Positions 21,346 to 33,187 of a stretch of 64,000 nt of DNA are shown here, one piece after another. Position numbers and translations under genes: made by a program. Under the pieces are notes generated by a model that made no database searches, was not told the DNA's origin, and worked only from the letters and a program-made list of their open reading frames with translations. Source of the DNA: Nematostella vectensis (lineage: Eukaryota; Cnidaria; Anthozoa; Actiniaria; Edwardsiidae); NCBI RefSeq assembly GCF_932526225.1, contig NC_064044.1:4401747-4465746 (forward strand), read 5' to 3'. Numbering within the stretch: position 1 is the stretch's first letter; every line of letters starts with the position of its first letter.

Positions 21346-23934
21346 AAAAAACATACAAAAGAATCTTTGACAACACTCATCATTTATGTAGCTACTGCGC
21401 ATGTGCGAGTAGCTACTATGTCATCACGTCGACCTCGGATACATTTCGGGATATTATTGTTACGAAGCGCCAGCCTAGAATCACTTTATAAAGAAGAAAC
21501 TATTTCAAAATCAAAAGATTTTGGGGGTTTGTTAAACTTCTAACATATTCTATGGCAGCTTGGGTTTGATAAACTCCAACGCGACTGTATTCCATTCACA
21601 TTCCGAGTTATGGCCGTTCAAACTTTACGTCGAGTTATTGATTTATAAAGAGTTTGCAATACGTGCCAAAACACACGAGCTCATGTAAGGAACGGACCAT
21701 TAGAAAAGTGATGGGGGGGGGGGGGACTTTTCGGAGTTGCTCGAATTTTTTTTCCTGTAAATTCGGAATGCAAGAATTTAATTTTTTCGGTTGATTGGCC
21801 TGCAGAATTTTTTTTTAGGAGATCAATCTTTTTTCAAGATAAAAATATCAACATTTTTCAACAATCTTTTTATTTTGTTTCTGTTACATAAAGTACATAA
21901 TGTACATAATGCTTTAACTTACAATAAATCCCATGAATACGTCCCGTGGCTGCTTTGTTCAGATTCAAGCTGTTTAAAATGATATGGGTATCAAAGTCTG
22001 GACTGAAAATAGTAATCTCATTCAGGGATATAGAATAAGATCACAGAAAAAAAAAAGGAAACTTTGCTTGCCTCGTTAGCCGGGTACAGAAACAAACAAG
22101 ACACAAAAGACAAGAAGGAAAATCATATGTATCATGTATAAAAAATGGAAAGTGATGGTAGTGAGAAGAGGCAGTAGAGGGCACTGTCTCAAATCGGAAA
22201 AAAATCACCATTGTTTTTATAGAAAACAAATATCATGTGAAACATAAAAAAATGTATTTGCCTAAACCCTGCACTTGCTCATATAATCTTGCCTACATCA
22301 GTTAACTTACCTACATCAGTTACCAACATTATGTCTTATCTACATCAGTTTCTCTTGGATATGTATACAATGTGAAAGGAAGAACCCTTTGGGTGTGCAT
22401 GGCTTCCCATTCGTACACCTCTGAAGGCCGTGGCCACGTGCATTCCTTGAATTAACACAGCACCTCTATGGTGGCCCCCATTCCAGTAGGTGATCTTATA
22501 TCAGAGTTAGCACTATTGATACATTACAACTACATTAGAGTTGCTTGGAATTCAAATGTTATTAATGATGATGACTTTTGTATGATATTTTTTGCTTCAA
22601 ATTTGGGAATTTTTGTCCATGCCCGTTTGAGCCTTTACTCTTGATATTTTGATACAATAAGCAATAAAAGGGTATATTACTGTCACTATTGTTTTTTTTA
22701 TTTGATGAAAATGTTTCCAGTGAATTTGGGATGGGCCTCTTCTCAAAGAACCAGGTACTATAAAATCATGCATCAGGAGTAAATCCATGGGAATTCTGGT
22801 GCATGAGTAGAGAACAATGTATGTATGGCTGCTCCTGCCAGTGACCAAAAGAACACACTTTAAAGGGAGAGGTGTCCGTGGATCATTCTTTAGCACATTT
22901 TTTTTTTCATTTGATTTTTGCGTGCCAGAATTTGGTCCGCCCCTAAACACGCTCCATTTGGTCATTTCGAGTATTTGAGCTCGAGTGTTTTCGCCCGTAT
23001 CTGATTCCTTTTGACATTAAATCAAGTTGCAAAGCTTTATTGAGGTTTTCTGTAGGTTCAAACATTATTTCGTACAAAAACATGCCCCCGCAAATTTACT
23101 TATCGAATGATGATTTTGCACTTTTTAGATAATTTATGCAAAATACATATTCTACAACAGTAGTGTGATCAATTGTAGCGGGTATTTTAGCGGAGCCAGC
23201 GCGGCCGTAGCCCGCGCGCGGAGCTCCATAGGTATAGAAATTGGTCATAAACTAGGCGACTCAAAAATTGTGGTCAATGACGCCATGGTCACACGCTGTC
23301 AGCTATCTGCACCACTCACGTGACCATGCGACCAGGCCAGCTAATTGATTGATCGCTCTAAACCAATGATAGACTAGTTCCAGCAAGAACCGGGGGGACT
23401 TGATAAAGACGGGGTGGGGGAATTAAGCCTATTCTCTGACTTTCGACGAACGAATAACGGAATGCATGATTGCAGAAACGAATTGACAAGAAAAAGTATT
23501 TAATTGAAAAAATGCAACTGATTAGCCAGTCAAATGGCCGTATGAAAATGAGAATTTAAAGGATATGTTTGTCTAATGAACTGCTTTGTACTTTTACAAG
23601 CTGGGAATATCATCAGCTCGACTTTTGCTTTTGCGTTTTTTATTGTCTTTTGTGTAAGATTAGAAATAATTTTAAAAAGAAAATAAAACATTCTTTTTGT
23701 GCCTTCATTGAGTTTTGAAAACCTCGGTGTTTGTTTGGGGAACTGGAGCAGATGTTGTTATTATGGACCTTTTTTTTATCCTCAAAAGAAATTCTAGTCT
23801 AGAAACTCTATTCTTCAGGGGGTCATACCCCTAAACTGCCCAAAGATTCTCCATATGAAAATATGGTAATAAAACTTTTAGGCAGTACCTAAATCTATAT
23901 ATTATTACTTTTAGTATCCTCGTTTTGCGGCGCG

Positions 23935-24025
23935 GGCTTCGTGGATAAGTGGTTTATGTCTGGGATCGGAGTCCGTAGGTTGCGTAAGGCCGTGGGTTCG
24001 ATTCCTCCCGTCTAAATTTTTTCTT
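23935..24025 (+). ncRNA. tRNA-like / SINE-like Pol III unit
   Basis: An exact B box GGTTCGATTCC at about 23995-24005, a plausible A box ('tggataagtgg') about 40 nt upstream, and a T run ('ttttttc') about 10 nt after 'cctcccgtct'. The acceptor and T stems do not pair properly, so I call it a tRNA-derived relic rather than a working tRNA. Confidence 0.35.
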
Positions 24026-24347
24026 TATTTTTTAAATCCTTGGGAGTCTTATACCGTTTATCAATACTTTTTATAGTATGATTATACTAAGAAATAACCT
24101 AAGATATATTATAACATTACAGTTGTAAATACTTGCTGCAGTAGCTACATGCACGCCTTACGGGCCTGTTTTTTAATATCGCTGCCTCTTCATTAAACCC
24201 CAGAGAGAGTGAACACAAAAAAAGCTTTGATAACAACGGCCATGTTTATTAGGAACTAAGTACTACTACATGCGATTTGGTCCCTCAGTACAGCGGGTGC
24301 ATCTTTAAGTACGATACTTCATGGGTCACACCATGAGAAGAGTACGC

Positions 24348-27300
24348 TTAGAAGGGATACCAATCAGGATTGGGCTTCCTTTGCTTCAGGTATTCCAGAA
24401 TCTTCTTTTCATTCATCACACGATTGTACAGGTCAACCAGTAGAGGGTACTTTGACAGTTGCTCAGGGACATCCAATTTGCCACTATTGATGAAACCATT
24501 GAAGAAGCAGAAAAAGTCGATATCGGCGTAAGTGATCTGAAATTAAATGCTTAAATGTAACCCACTTAGGACTTTGACCCCGTTATTGTGGTATTTCACT
24601 TTCCCGCTTTGAGGGTCTTTGGTCTGACACAAACACCCTGACATGCGACAAAACAAAACAAAACCAGAAACAATTCGCGATGAAAACCAACATGTATTTT
24701 AGGATAAGCACTCTGTTTTACTTTATTCCTAGTGGATTTAAGAGCATGAAATTATCGTACAACGTTAAATAAAGCTTCCTACAATGCTCTGAAAACTTCG
24801 TGAGATGTTCTCATAGACTTAGCATAGCTGGTTCTCATTCGGTGTTAGGTTAAAATGCGAGATAATAGGGGAATGGTCCGTTTGTTGCTTTATTTTACAC
24901 ACTTTTAATCTTGCATTTGGACCTCTATATAGCGACCACATTAATATAGCATTTCAGTGAAAATAGTGGTCGCAAAAAAATGAGGTTCGCCGATTTTAAG
25001 TGGTCGCAAAATAGAGGTTCGCGCATTAATAAGTGGTCGCAAAAATAGAGGATCGCAGCTTAATTGCAAGATAGAGGTACCAACGTTAGCTAACTCGCTT
25101 CTTTGTTGCAGATAAAAAGCAATTTTGCACTTGGGCCGATACAACATCGATCGGAACACATTATTATGCTCATAATATTTATTGCCTTACCTTATCACCA
25201 ACCAAGTAACCTTTTCCACCTTTATTTTCTTGGAACAATTTATTGATGAATTCCAAGCGCTTCGGCAATGTTTCTTCGTGAAACTCTTTGCTCTTCTGTT
25301 CCTAAAATATGAAAAACAAATAATCAAATATCACATATTTTAAGGTTAATTTAAATAAGTTAAAATTATATGGAAGGCAGAACTGGGGGGGGGGGGGGAG
25401 GGGGCGAGAGCTTCCCTCCAATTTTCTCCGTAGAAAAAGATTAATAATAATATAATAATAGTAAAAATAAAAATAATAGTAGTAGTAATAGTAATAGTTA
25501 TAGTAATAGTAATAGTAATAGTAATAGTAATAGTAATAGTAATAGTAACAGTAATAGTAATAGTTATAGTAATAATAATAATAATAATTTAAGATTTTTA
25601 CGTTCTTATCGTAGTGCTCTTTGAAGAAGAGACAGGGGGGGGGGTTGGAGATTTTGTAAAAATCTGCTTTGTCTCCAACCCTCAATATTTTTGTATTCCG
25701 CCGCCCATGAAAATGTTAAATTCTTGATCTCACTCTACTGCTAACTAAGACGCAGATGAAGATTGTGTTTACCTTAAGCTTTTCGTCCTTTTCCCAAAAA
25801 GCAGTCCCTACTTTCTCAATCATGTCCTTGGTGTTATCGAGAAACATGTCACAACGAGCCTGAGAATAGCTATCTGACGGTGCAAGACCTGAAATATAGA
25901 AAAAGAACATTCATACCTTAACATGCTCCCTTTTAAAGAAAGCACCATTTCTCGAATCACCTCCCTCTAGGAAGAAACATTTCAAAAAAGCGAAGGCCAG
26001 TCAGATGCGGTTCAGACAAAGGAGCTACCCACCCCCACCCCCCTCCCTCCGCCGGCCTTGTTCTGCATCGTTCTTGCGTCTGTGACCTCGACGCCCTGGG
26101 TTCCCTAGCCTGCTGGCCGGCTCTCCGAAACTCCGGAAATACTAATTTCATAATGAACCCACTTGAGAGCCGGCTAGCAGCCTAAGGGTTCAGGGTGGAC
26201 TGTATCAGAAATCGAAAAAAGGCCTGATGCAAAAGTTATTGATACGTGTCCTAGATACAAGCCCCTGTGAGGATGTCATAGTAACGGGACTCCCCTACTT
26301 ACCGTGCTCCTTTGCGAGGAACCTGAAGATTGCATGGGACTGTGCCAGCTTGCGTCCATCACTTATCTCCAGTAATGGAAGTTCCCCGAACGGGCACCTT
26401 CCACCTGAAACAAACATGACCAAAAATGGAAGGCTTCGACCCCGAGTCCTTGAAGCCCGCTCCCATCCCCCCTCAAGTCTTCATCACCACAGCTTTGAGA
26501 TGATAGGAGGCCAGGCGTCTCCCTAAAGATACGACACCTACCCCCGACCGGGGGTGGGGGGGGGGGCTTTTGAGGCCCCCAGCACCTTTGAGCTGTAATA
26601 ATTTTTGAACTAGTAGGGCTAGAACATTGAAATTCAATGACTTTTCCTAAAATTTATCTGGGAGCAGTTTGGTGTAAACAAATTCCGATATGTGTACCCT
26701 GGTAACCATAGCAACCAAGTTTTGAGACAGGTTTAATGAAAATTAGGCAAAACGCTTTAAGTCGTTAAGATCAACTATTAATACGACGTGCTCAACGTTA
26801 ATCCATGTCATATAAACGTTTTATATCGAGTTTTGAAAAAACACAAAAATTTACATCTCTATTTTAGGGGGGGAGGGGTGGTGTGTTTTTTTGTAAATGT
26901 TTTACATTTTCGAAATAGTTCTTGTAGAAATAGCAAAAAAAACCATGAAATATCCACATGAAATCATTAATAAAACTTTGAGTGAAGATTAAATATTGTC
27001 AAAAAGCTTCAGATTTTGTCATCCAGTTTTTATTGATTAAAATAAATAACTTACATTAAATCCAAGATGGCGGATCCAAGATGGCGGATGCTGATGTCAC
27101 ATAATTAGCTAAAAATAGCTGGGTTTTTTTTAAACTAACATTTAAATTTGGCAAAATCCTTTTTATGTTCCTCTATTTTAAATAAAAAGTAGAAAAACAT
27201 TTTTGGGGAAAGATATTTAAATTATTACTTTAATTAAGAGTCCATTCGCAAACTTATGCTATATTAAAGGTACCATGCCAATCAATGACGTCACAGGTGT

Positions 27301-29381
27301 CATATATTGTTGTCACAGAAACAGTGTCACTAATAATATATGTCTACTGCAAGATAATAAGATTATCGAAAAAAGACATACAGGAATGCATATCTAAATA
27401 AAACAGAAATATTGCCCGTTTCTGCTCACTTAAGTGACGTCATCGTGACGTCACAAAGACAATGTTTTTGAAGAATATCGGTCGCTTTTTGAATACGAAC
27501 TGATTATAACTTATTTGGATTTTGGATGTTCTATGCAAAGGTTTCGAACGATAGACTATTTATAGCAACATGTCCTTAAATGACGTCATAATGACGTCAT
27601 ATTGTGTTGCTATGGCAACACAAAATATCATTTTGTTCATCTTTCTCAGATAATGATTCTTTGAAAATTTGGTCATAAGGTTCAAAAGTTACGGATGGGG
27701 GGCCGAAAGAGTACCCCCAGGTCAGAGGAAGCCCCAAAAAGCCCGGACTGAAAAGGTTAACTTAAAGAAGGCCAATCACGCCGCCATTTTATGCCCCCGC
27801 ACAAAATCGCGTTACTCAAAATCCATTTCCATAAGTAATTGAGAGACTTTCAAACTAATGTGAGTATTAGACTTTGTTGCAAATGAGCCGCTGTATTTTC
27901 AATTGTAAAGAATAACAAAGGAGTGGTCTGAATTCAACTGTTTTTTTTTTTTATTGAAAGAAAACCGTTGTATTTTCAAAGTAAACATTAACAAAGAAGT
28001 TGTTGATCGGCATTCTTTAAGGAGTTCTGACATTACTGGAGTTTATTGATCGCCTTTATTTTTAATGACAATTAGTACTAAAAAGCACCTTTCGGTCGAA
28101 GATCTGAATTTGTGCCAATCTGCCGCGGTTACACTAACAAGTTCCTTTTAGCAATTATGGGATAAGAGAAATACGCTTGCCTGAATAATAGTTATCCACT
28201 TTGTTATTTGCCTTTTTGGATATTTATGCACCAGTACGCATCGCTTTGCGTAAAATTATGCATGTCTAAGATTAAAGACGGTGAATTCATTTTCACCATT
28301 TAAAAATATACAATTTTACAAAAAAGATGATACCTCACATCATTATTGAAAATTATATACTTCGCAAACAGTTAATACCAGTTAATACGTAATGTTAAAA
28401 ACGTAATGCTATCTTACATCATAACTGAAAATTATAAATACGCAATTTTTACGTAATGTTATCTTACACCGTAATCGAAAATTATATACTTCGCAAACAG
28501 TTAAGCGGTCTACCTAACGCCTTCAATATACATTGTATAGTTAGTGATATCTTAAAAATAGAATGCATTTTATGCTAATTTATAATTCATTGCCACTCGT
28601 CAAGGGCTGAGCCGGTATTGATATGTCGATTATGCTCGATTACTTCGACTATGTCATCTTCTAAAACCTTACCCCAACCTATAAACAGAAAACAGCGATT
28701 GATCTCCCTTAGGGCCGCTACTGCAAAAAGGCTATGAGCTCCTTCCATCAAACGAGCTCAACACTATAATACTCAATTTCAAAACAATAGCTGATAGACA
28801 CTAAGCTAAGACACTAAGTCGAGAGAAGAGACCAATTTTCATAATAATGCCGTGGCTATGCAATGTTTCATAGATAAAATTCATGGGCAAGGAAAAAGTA
28901 AAACTTTTCGATATAAGTCGGTATAAGTTTTCGGTATAAGTCTTGACTTTCGGCCTATTAGTCTTGGGTCTCAGTCTCAGACTCTACTCTCGGAGTTCAC
29001 CCAGACTTGTTGAAACCTCTAGGATCGGACTGTGATTCCCTCGTCTTCTCTAATGAGGTCGTAAACTAGGAGGTCCCGTCTCTCATCGTTCCGCGGACGC
29101 TAGGGACGCTCGTCCGTGGTACTATCTTAAGTGACAGTGCTGACAACCTACTAACATTCAAGGAGCTCTTACCCATACTGGCAAGTAAACGAAGCGGATG
29201 AGCGCATATTATCATGTTTAAGCGAAAATAATTCAAGCTTCTTACTTGTCTTCATGGCCGCCCAGTCAGGTGGCGCGACCCTCTCATCGGTGAACGGGAC
29301 GTCAGCTAAATGCAACAAGACACGGATGCACTCAGCACGCGCGCGAGCATCGAAGTAGACGACTCTGTATGTCGGCGCCAT
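24348..29381 (-). CDS. Sigma-class glutathione S-transferase (paralogue A)
   Basis: Conjugates glutathione to electrophiles; sigma-class members can also be prostaglandin D synthase-like. Five exons on the minus strand: 29381-29246, 26404-26303, 25888-25773, 25301-25191, 24536-24348; 654 nt, 217 aa, usual length. The thioredoxin-like N-domain has the catalytic Tyr9 in YRVVYFDARARAE, the glutathione-site loop FGELPLLEISDG and QSHAIFRFL. The alpha-helical C-domain includes SQARCDMFLDNTKDMIEKV, GGKGYLVGDK and ITYADIDFFCFFNGF, ending NPDWYPF. All introns are GT-AG. Exon lengths (136/102/116/111/189) are identical to paralogue B at 33188-40158, showing gene duplication. The cytosol is the likely location, as there is no signal peptide. 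Confidence 0.92.
24955..25080. repeat. Short repeats 'agtggtcgcaaaaatagagg' in GST-A intron 4
   Basis: Three to four copies of 'gtggtcgcaaaa(t)agaggttcgc' spaced about 30-35 bp. Non-coding, probably inside a small transposon. Confidence 0.55.
25443..25590. repeat. (TAATAG)n microsatellite in GST-A intron 3
   Basis: About 145 bp of 'taatag'/'taataa' hexamers. On the minus strand it gives a long Tyr-rich open frame that is an artefact. Confidence 0.9.
26527..29168. other. Large intron 1 of GST-A
   Basis: Repeat-derived sequence: a G run at about 26560, several 'gacgtcat' motifs (27300-27600), duplicated 'tccaagatggcggat' near 27062-27090, the second copy of the dispersed repeat (27768-28040) and a roughly 90-bp AT-rich duplication (28300-28510). 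I see no coding exon. Confidence 0.5.
28300..28510. repeat. AT-rich tandem duplication
   Basis: 'gaaaattatatacttcgca' + 'aacagttaa' appears at about 28348 and again at 28478. A related shorter copy near 28425 and repeated 'acgtaatgttatcttaca' blocks lie between. Confidence 0.6.
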
Positions 29382-29489
29382 GACAGTGCAAGAGAAAGGA
29401 TGCTATAGGAAGGCGTGACAAGCGAGGTTCAACTGACGTGTCAAGTCAGCTATGAGTGCAGCCTTATATATAGCCACCTGTATAGCGGC

Positions 29490-30240
29490 GCTCAAGCGAA
29501 TAAACCACTCCAGAATAGTGCCTTTTTTGGGAATACTTCTATGTACCTTTTTGGGGTGATTACTCAATTAAGTCAGTTGCTAGGCAAGCGAATAAATCAC
29601 TCCGGAATAGTGCCTATTTTGGAAATACTTTATTGTTTGGGTGATAACACGGTGAACTCTTTTGTTAGACAAGCGAATAAACCACTCCGGAATAGTGCCT
29701 TTTTTGGAATTACTTATTTGTTTGCCACAGGAATTCTGAGACCACCAAATTGCAAATTAACCCACTGGATGGCCGGCTAGCAGGCTAATCTTTTGGTAGA
29801 CAAGCGGAAAAACCACTTCGGACAGGCCCGTAGCCAGGATTTTGAGCGGGGTTGTTCGTTTTTCCATTTGAGCGGACCAAATTTCCGGTATACCCCTCTC
29901 CTCGCCGTATAACATTGGACAATCAATACTTCAAATAAATTCAATCTTGTATTTACAATTTTATTTTAAAAATATTTTATAGTCAATTTGAAGACATATT
30001 GATGTGCACGATATATCCAACCAAACGTTATATATTTTTGTTGACTCTGAGTAGACCTTCAAGCTGGGTGGGGGGGGGGGGGGGAGGTCGACCGAACCCC
30101 CCCTGGCTACGGGCCTGTCGGAATAGTGCCTATTTTGGAAATACTTTATTGTTTGGGTGATTACACGGTGAACTGTTGTTAGACAAGCGAATAAACCACT
30201 CCCGGAATAGTGCCTATTTAGGAATAAATACTTTTTTATT
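29490..30240. repeat. Roughly 85-95-bp tandem repeats, interrupted by a transposon
   Basis: At least five partial copies of 'caagcgaataaaccactccg' + 'gaatagtgcc' followed by 'ttttggaaatac' and 'gtttgggtgat'. Copies start near 29497, 29585, 29671, 29801 and 30186. The 29801 copy is split by the element at 29823-30117. Confidence 0.8.
29823..30117. mobile_element. TIR element (CAGGCCCGTAGCCAGG) with perfect 5-bp TSD
   Basis: 16-bp terminal inverted repeats CAGGCCCGTAGCCAGG / CCTGGCTACGGGCCTG bound 295 bp. It is flanked by 'tcgga' on both sides (29818-29822, 30118-30122). Removing it restores the surrounding repeat unit, so the insertion is unambiguous. It contains a G run and no coding capacity. 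Confidence 0.85.
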
Positions 30241-31204
30241 TTGACATATGAGACATCAAAACATTGAAAAACCAATCGCAGATCAGTAAGATCACAGTTG
30301 TAAGACGACGTCATAACACTTTCTTGAACTAAAGTAAACTGCCAGAGAAACTATTGGGTCCTGATTTTCGGGGACCCCCCAATGAATCGCAACGCAATGA
30401 CAGATTTAAAAACATTTTTTTCTTCACAGGATAAATCACAACTAAGCTCTACTTGCGTGAAAGAGATCAGAGCTGCTGCGAATACGGAAATAAACCAGGG
30501 AACGACCGGAGCAAACGTTAGAAGAAAACGGATTTATTTACAGGTTCTATGCCCTCTAAAAAGGGAGCCGTCCTGCCTTGGAATCATGTCCAGAGCTTTT
30601 TCATGATGCACACATTGTACAGATCGAGCGTCGTAATAAAGGCGACAGTAACGCAATAAGGCAACAATCCCGTGCAAACTAGCCTGCTTGCAGGCGGTAC
30701 TCGGTGTTATCATCGCGGAAAACCCGCTCAGCTCATGATCGGAAATCATCTTGTATTTTGAGCCGCACTCTTCCTGGGGGCGAGCAGAGCGCAAAACGAA
30801 CGCATGAACCGCTCATCTCAAAATACAAGATGGCGTTCAATCAAAAGCCGTAGTGACCTTTGGGAGCGCCCGAAAAGTACGCTGGATCCTAGAGCATGAG
30901 CCCTAAGTCTGCTGCATCAGCTTCGTTATTGCTTTTGATAATACTGCAAGACAGAAAATTTAAGTAAATCTCACAGGCCAAATTCAATAGAAAGCATCAC
31001 TTTCACATTTACATACGCAAAGCAGCTGGTCAATTGTCACATTCGGCAACAAGCGGCAGCTGATCAAGTGTGAGAAAAAAAAAACAGCTGAAACTCGTGA
31101 AACATAGTCGAGGGATTGATAATTGTGCTTCCTAAAAAAACTGAAAATAGAAGCGCGATGCTAATTTGCGATATTTTGATTCGAGGGAACCTCTTTTTCG
31201 CGAA

Positions 31205-31354
31205 GGGAACCCAGGACGTCGAGGTCAGCGTACCGAGGCGCGAGAACGAAGCGATGACATCGTGTCTCTTCTCTTCCCCCCCCCACCTCCTCCTTCGCCT
31301 CAGTCCGTCGCGTTCTCGCGCCTCGTTACGCTGACCTCGAAGGCCTGGGATCCC
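31205..31354. mobile_element. Hairpin-forming MITE-like element
   Basis: Two roughly 50-bp GC-rich arms, 31205-31256 and 31304-31354, are near-perfect inverse copies ('gacgtcgaggtcagcgta' versus 'ttacgctgacctcga'). A pyrimidine-rich loop of about 47 bp separates them. A related fragment with 'tgacctcgacgccctgggtt' is at about 26083-26105. Confidence 0.6.
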
Positions 31355-31441
31355 GAAAAGGAAAATTCTGGAAAATATAACTTCAATACATCTCCCACTA
31401 AAAAAAGCTCGTTACTGTTAACAGCTATTTACGTTTCAGAT

Positions 31442-32479
31442 CTATCGCATTGGGTGCAATTCAATCCCCTCTGGTTCATTTGACGTCTCGTGTGCATCTC
31501 TGGCCATGTTATTTGTGTGGCGCATTAGTTTATTGAGAGCCTCCTGGAAGTCTTCGAGAAACACGAAGTAAATCAATGGACCAAAAGCGGCATTTACATA
31601 AATGGTAACCGTGGTGATGATATAGGCCTTGTCAAGGAAGTTTATAAAGTCTTCCGAGGCATTTGATTTTAAATAGTGGAAAAGTAGAACTAGAACTATA
31701 AATCTCGGAGCTACACATACGGCATACAGGAAGGTAGATGATGAAATCATCCGAGTCGCTGAACGAAACATTTTTCTTCTTCTTTTCCTCTGAGCTTCGA
31801 GAAGATTAACGCCGTCGGTCTGTGATAGGACCAGTCTTCGTATTGTCCCCATATTAGTAGCTATGATCGCAAGCACAAGGGCTACAAGACAGATCGCGAT
31901 CGAATTAAAGTAATGCTTCAAAGTTGACGTGGAAAGATGGACGAAGCATCCGTAATCATGATAATATGGATCAATGTCAGAGTTTATAGCTAAAAAGGCC
32001 ACAACCCCAATCGGCGTAGCCCATGAGACGGCGACTAGTGCGCAAAGAGTCACACGCGAGAGCGGTAACAACTTCACTGAGGCTGACACAGCCCTAAACC
32101 GCTCCAATGATATGATTAAAAGAGTAACTGGGGATACCAGCAGTGTTGTGAAGACTGTAAATTGAAACAGCGAACAAAGGACGTTGTTCCTGGCAGTATC
32201 ATCGTTCAAGGGATGTCTCGTCATGTTTGCTCGATAGAGGAAAGATGTTACACGGCTCAGTGGCAAACCGAGAAGAGATATCAAGTCGGCAATTGCCATG
32301 TTCACGACAAATATGTTTATATTCTTTCTTGGGACCTTATTTGTCCAGACAAGCAGGATAACAAAAGAGTTGAGGACAAAGCCGCAAACAATTATGATAA
32401 AGTATGCAACAAGTTGAGTTATGTCCTCCGAAGATAAAGAAAGTATTTCGGTTGCGTTTGGCGATTGCGTGGTATTCAT
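31442..32479 (-). CDS. Class A (rhodopsin-family) G protein-coupled receptor, orphan
   Basis: Intronless, 345 aa, ATG at 32479. The N-terminus has N-glycosylation sites (NTT, NAT). Seven hydrophobic segments can be counted. Class A marks: GFVLNS in TM1; NMAIADLISL in TM2; Cys in NNVLCSLF and Cys in DYGCF for the extracellular disulfide; LERFRAV in place of (D/E)RY after TM3; Trp in VSWATPIG of TM4; VCVAPRF in TM6 (the usual CWxP Trp is not present); AFGPLIYF in place of NPxxY in TM7. It should act at the plasma membrane through G proteins. The ligand cannot be told from sequence; short loops would fit a peptide or small amine. It lies between two GST paralogues, on the same strand. Confidence 0.88.
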   Translation of the reverse strand: MNTTQSPNATEILSLSSEDITQLVAYFIIIVCGFVLNSFVILLVWTNKVPRKNINIFVVNMAIADLISLLGLPLSRVTSFLYRANMTRHPLNDDTARNNVLCSLFQFTVFTTLLVSPVTLLIISLERFRAVSASVKLLPLSRVTLCALVAVSWATPIGVVAFLAINSDIDPYYHDYGCFVHLSTSTLKHYFNSIAICLVALVLAIIATNMGTIRRLVLSQTDGVNLLEAQRKRRRKMFRSATRMISSSTFLYAVCVAPRFIVLVLLFHYLKSNASEDFINFLDKAYIITTVTIYVNAAFGPLIYFVFLEDFQEALNKLMRHTNNMARDAHETSNEPEGIELHPMR

Positions 32480-33187
32480 ACTACACCCAGTTGAAGTTTA
32501 CTGACCAAGGCAACGCTCGTCTGACATCTATTATATCACGGTTACCAGCATATCTTCCTATGATATCTATCAAAATCCTTGACATGGTCGTAGTAGCCAC
32601 TAGAAAAGAACCACGAACCATCACTTGGACCAAGGCACACAAAAAGAAAATTGATTTTTTGGAACATGGAAAGCGGGCGCTTCGTTTTTCCCCTCTGGCT
32701 ATAACCCGATAACGGTTCCGTAATCAATGTTCATGTTCTAAACTCTTCAGGTGTCAGGTGTGTGAACGCGTCCTGTCTGCAGACGTCATAAAGTACAAAT
32801 AAGAAGTGAGACAATATTTATATACCTCTAATTAGTTTTTTTAAGTAAGCATAGCAAAAAACTTGATTAATTAGATATGGTGCCAAAACATGGTTTAAAA
32901 TGATAGAATTTCCCAGTGCATTGCCATTGAAATTACTGATGTTGGCGGTGAACGATTACAGAGAAATACGGGGCTATAACAGGTAGGAAAGAGCGAAGAT
33001 TTGGATGGGCTAGGGGGGGAAGGGGTATGTGTGTCACTTAACTGTAATTATAATTCTACAATAAATTCTCTACTAATTTCAAACATAGAATCAGTGTAGG
33101 GAGAATATCATTTCATAGCTAAACTTGGGAAAAAAGAGTTTACAAATGGTGACTGGGGACCTCGGCAATGATGACGTGATGATGACA
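32480..33187. other. Spacer between GPCR and GST-B
   Basis: About 700 bp without a gene or repeat I recognise. The GPCR promoter should lie at the low-coordinate side. Confidence 0.4.

Larger units (their letters stand above)
20608..24347. other. Gene-poor region between convergent NADSYN1 and GST-A
   Basis: 3.7 kb of AT-rich sequence with no ORF I would defend. It contains a 23-bp repeat (21163-21345), a G run at about 21714-21724, transposon-like GC-rich sequence at about 23160-23420, and the tRNA-like unit at 23935-24025. Confidence 0.5.
29382..31441. other. Intergenic region upstream of GST-A, downstream of the GPCR
   Basis: Contains a family of about 85-bp repeats (29490-30240), an inserted TIR element (29823-30117) and a GC-rich hairpin element (31205-31354). 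The promoter of GST-A should lie just above 29381 but no TATA box is clear. No gene recognised. Confidence 0.45.

Noticed and set aside
23935-24025. Functional tRNA gene
   Set aside because: The acceptor stem does not pair and the T stem has mismatches.
25302-25685. Tyr-rich minus-strand frame
   Set aside because: Translation of the (TAATAG)n microsatellite.
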